Below, in pieces: positions 5,508 through 5,834 of a stretch of 5,834 bases of DNA. This DNA is from Bacillota bacterium (lineage in GTDB: Bacteria; Bacillota; Clostridia; Peptostreptococcales; Anaerovoracaceae), in the NCBI GenBank assembly GCA_029266295.1, contig JAQSXD010000256.1:1-5834 (forward strand), read 5' to 3'. The notes under the pieces were generated by a model, which had not been told where the DNA came from, searched no databases, and was given only the letters and a program-made list of their open reading frames with translations. The translations under genes were made by a program, and so were the position numbers. How positions within the stretch are numbered: position 1 is the first letter of the stretch; each line of letters opens with the position of its first letter.

Positions 5508-5834
5508 TTAGATATGTATGATCCGGTCTGATAGATCCTCAACATACTCTTCCCTTGATTTAATTATGATGACAGCAGAACCAGCTTCCGTGAACTTTTT
5601 AATATAGGATTTGACCAGAGAAACGCCAAAGATGTCACAGTGTACGAAGGGTTCAAACAGGATTAGCACCTTGGGCTTGTAGATAAACCATCGTTCCAGA
5701 AGTAGAATGATATATTCATTCACACTCATATCCCTGATATTTTCATGCTTTACCTTCAGATTATTTTTGATCTCATTCTCCAGCATCTTCAACACTCTGC
5801 GCTCCATGAAAACATGCTGAACGGCTGATATTTT
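5508..5834 (-). CDS. degenerate RbsA/MglA-type ABC-ATPase domain, C-terminal part
   Basis: The reading frame is open to the right edge, so the 108 visible residues are the end of a longer protein. The ATG at 5807 is probably internal. The fragment lines up with the second cassette of RbsA-type ATPases. The signature LSGGNQQK has become MSVNEYII (5729-5706). The Walker B VLILDEP has become VLILFEP (5669-5649), losing the Asp but keeping the Glu. The GIDVG region has become HCDIFG. The ISSEMEE segment has become IKSREEY. It stops right after SDRIIHI, without the last 25-30 residues usual in RbsA. This domain is unlikely to bind and hydrolyse ATP normally. The frame is intact, codon use looks normal and the gene has its own terminator, so it appears to be a maintained gene and not decay. 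A regulatory or sensory pseudo-ATPase is possible but unproven. Confidence 0.75.
   Translation of the reverse strand, partial: KISAVQHVFMERRVLKMLENEIKNNLKVKHENIRDMSVNEYIILLLERWFIYKPKVLILFEPFVHCDIFGVSLVKSYIKKFTEAGSAVIIIKSREEYVEDLSDRIIHI

Overview
The window looks like part of a low-to-mid GC Bacillota (Clostridia-type) genome. The evidence is strong AGGAGG-type ribosome binding sites at 7-8 bp spacing, a lipoprotein-type solute-binding protein instead of a periplasmic one, and a U-tailed intrinsic terminator. All recognisable genes lie on the minus strand, so the window reads biologically from right to left.

Right edge (about 5508-5834): the 3' end of a gene encoding a strongly degenerate ABC-ATPase domain of the RbsA/MglA second-cassette type. 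It closes with a clear intrinsic terminator (5450-5497). A roughly 200 bp intergenic region follows. It holds a good sigma-A-type promoter (TTGGAA, 17 bp, TATAAT), whose -35 box sits inside a perfect inverted repeat that is a candidate operator.

Main operon (5305 to 1): the promoter drives a sugar-binding lipoprotein, an intergenic hairpin, a two-cassette sugar ATPase and one RbsC-type permease. Together these form a complete CUT2 (ribose/galactose/inositol-like) ABC importer. Three isomerase-type enzymes follow: a xylose-isomerase-like TIM-barrel protein resembling the EryC (erythrulose-1-phosphate 3-epimerase) type, a SIS-domain protein resembling 6-phospho-3-hexuloisomerase (HxlB), and the N-terminus of an RpiB/LacAB-family isomerase cut by the left edge.

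Working hypothesis (inference): the operon imports a small polyol or sugar, possibly a tetritol or tetrulose, and feeds it to D-erythrose 4-phosphate through consecutive isomerisations. In the known erythritol route EryC, EryH (TpiA-like) and EryI (RpiB-like) do this. Here an HxlB-like SIS protein occupies the place where a TpiA-like EryH would be expected. The step it would catalyse, moving a 3-keto group to 2-keto on a sugar phosphate, is the type of chemistry HxlB performs. However, its phosphate-binding loop is altered, so the substrate is uncertain. Kinase, dehydrogenase and regulator genes are not in the window and may lie beyond its edges. No plus-strand genes, RNA genes, CRISPR arrays or mobile elements were seen.
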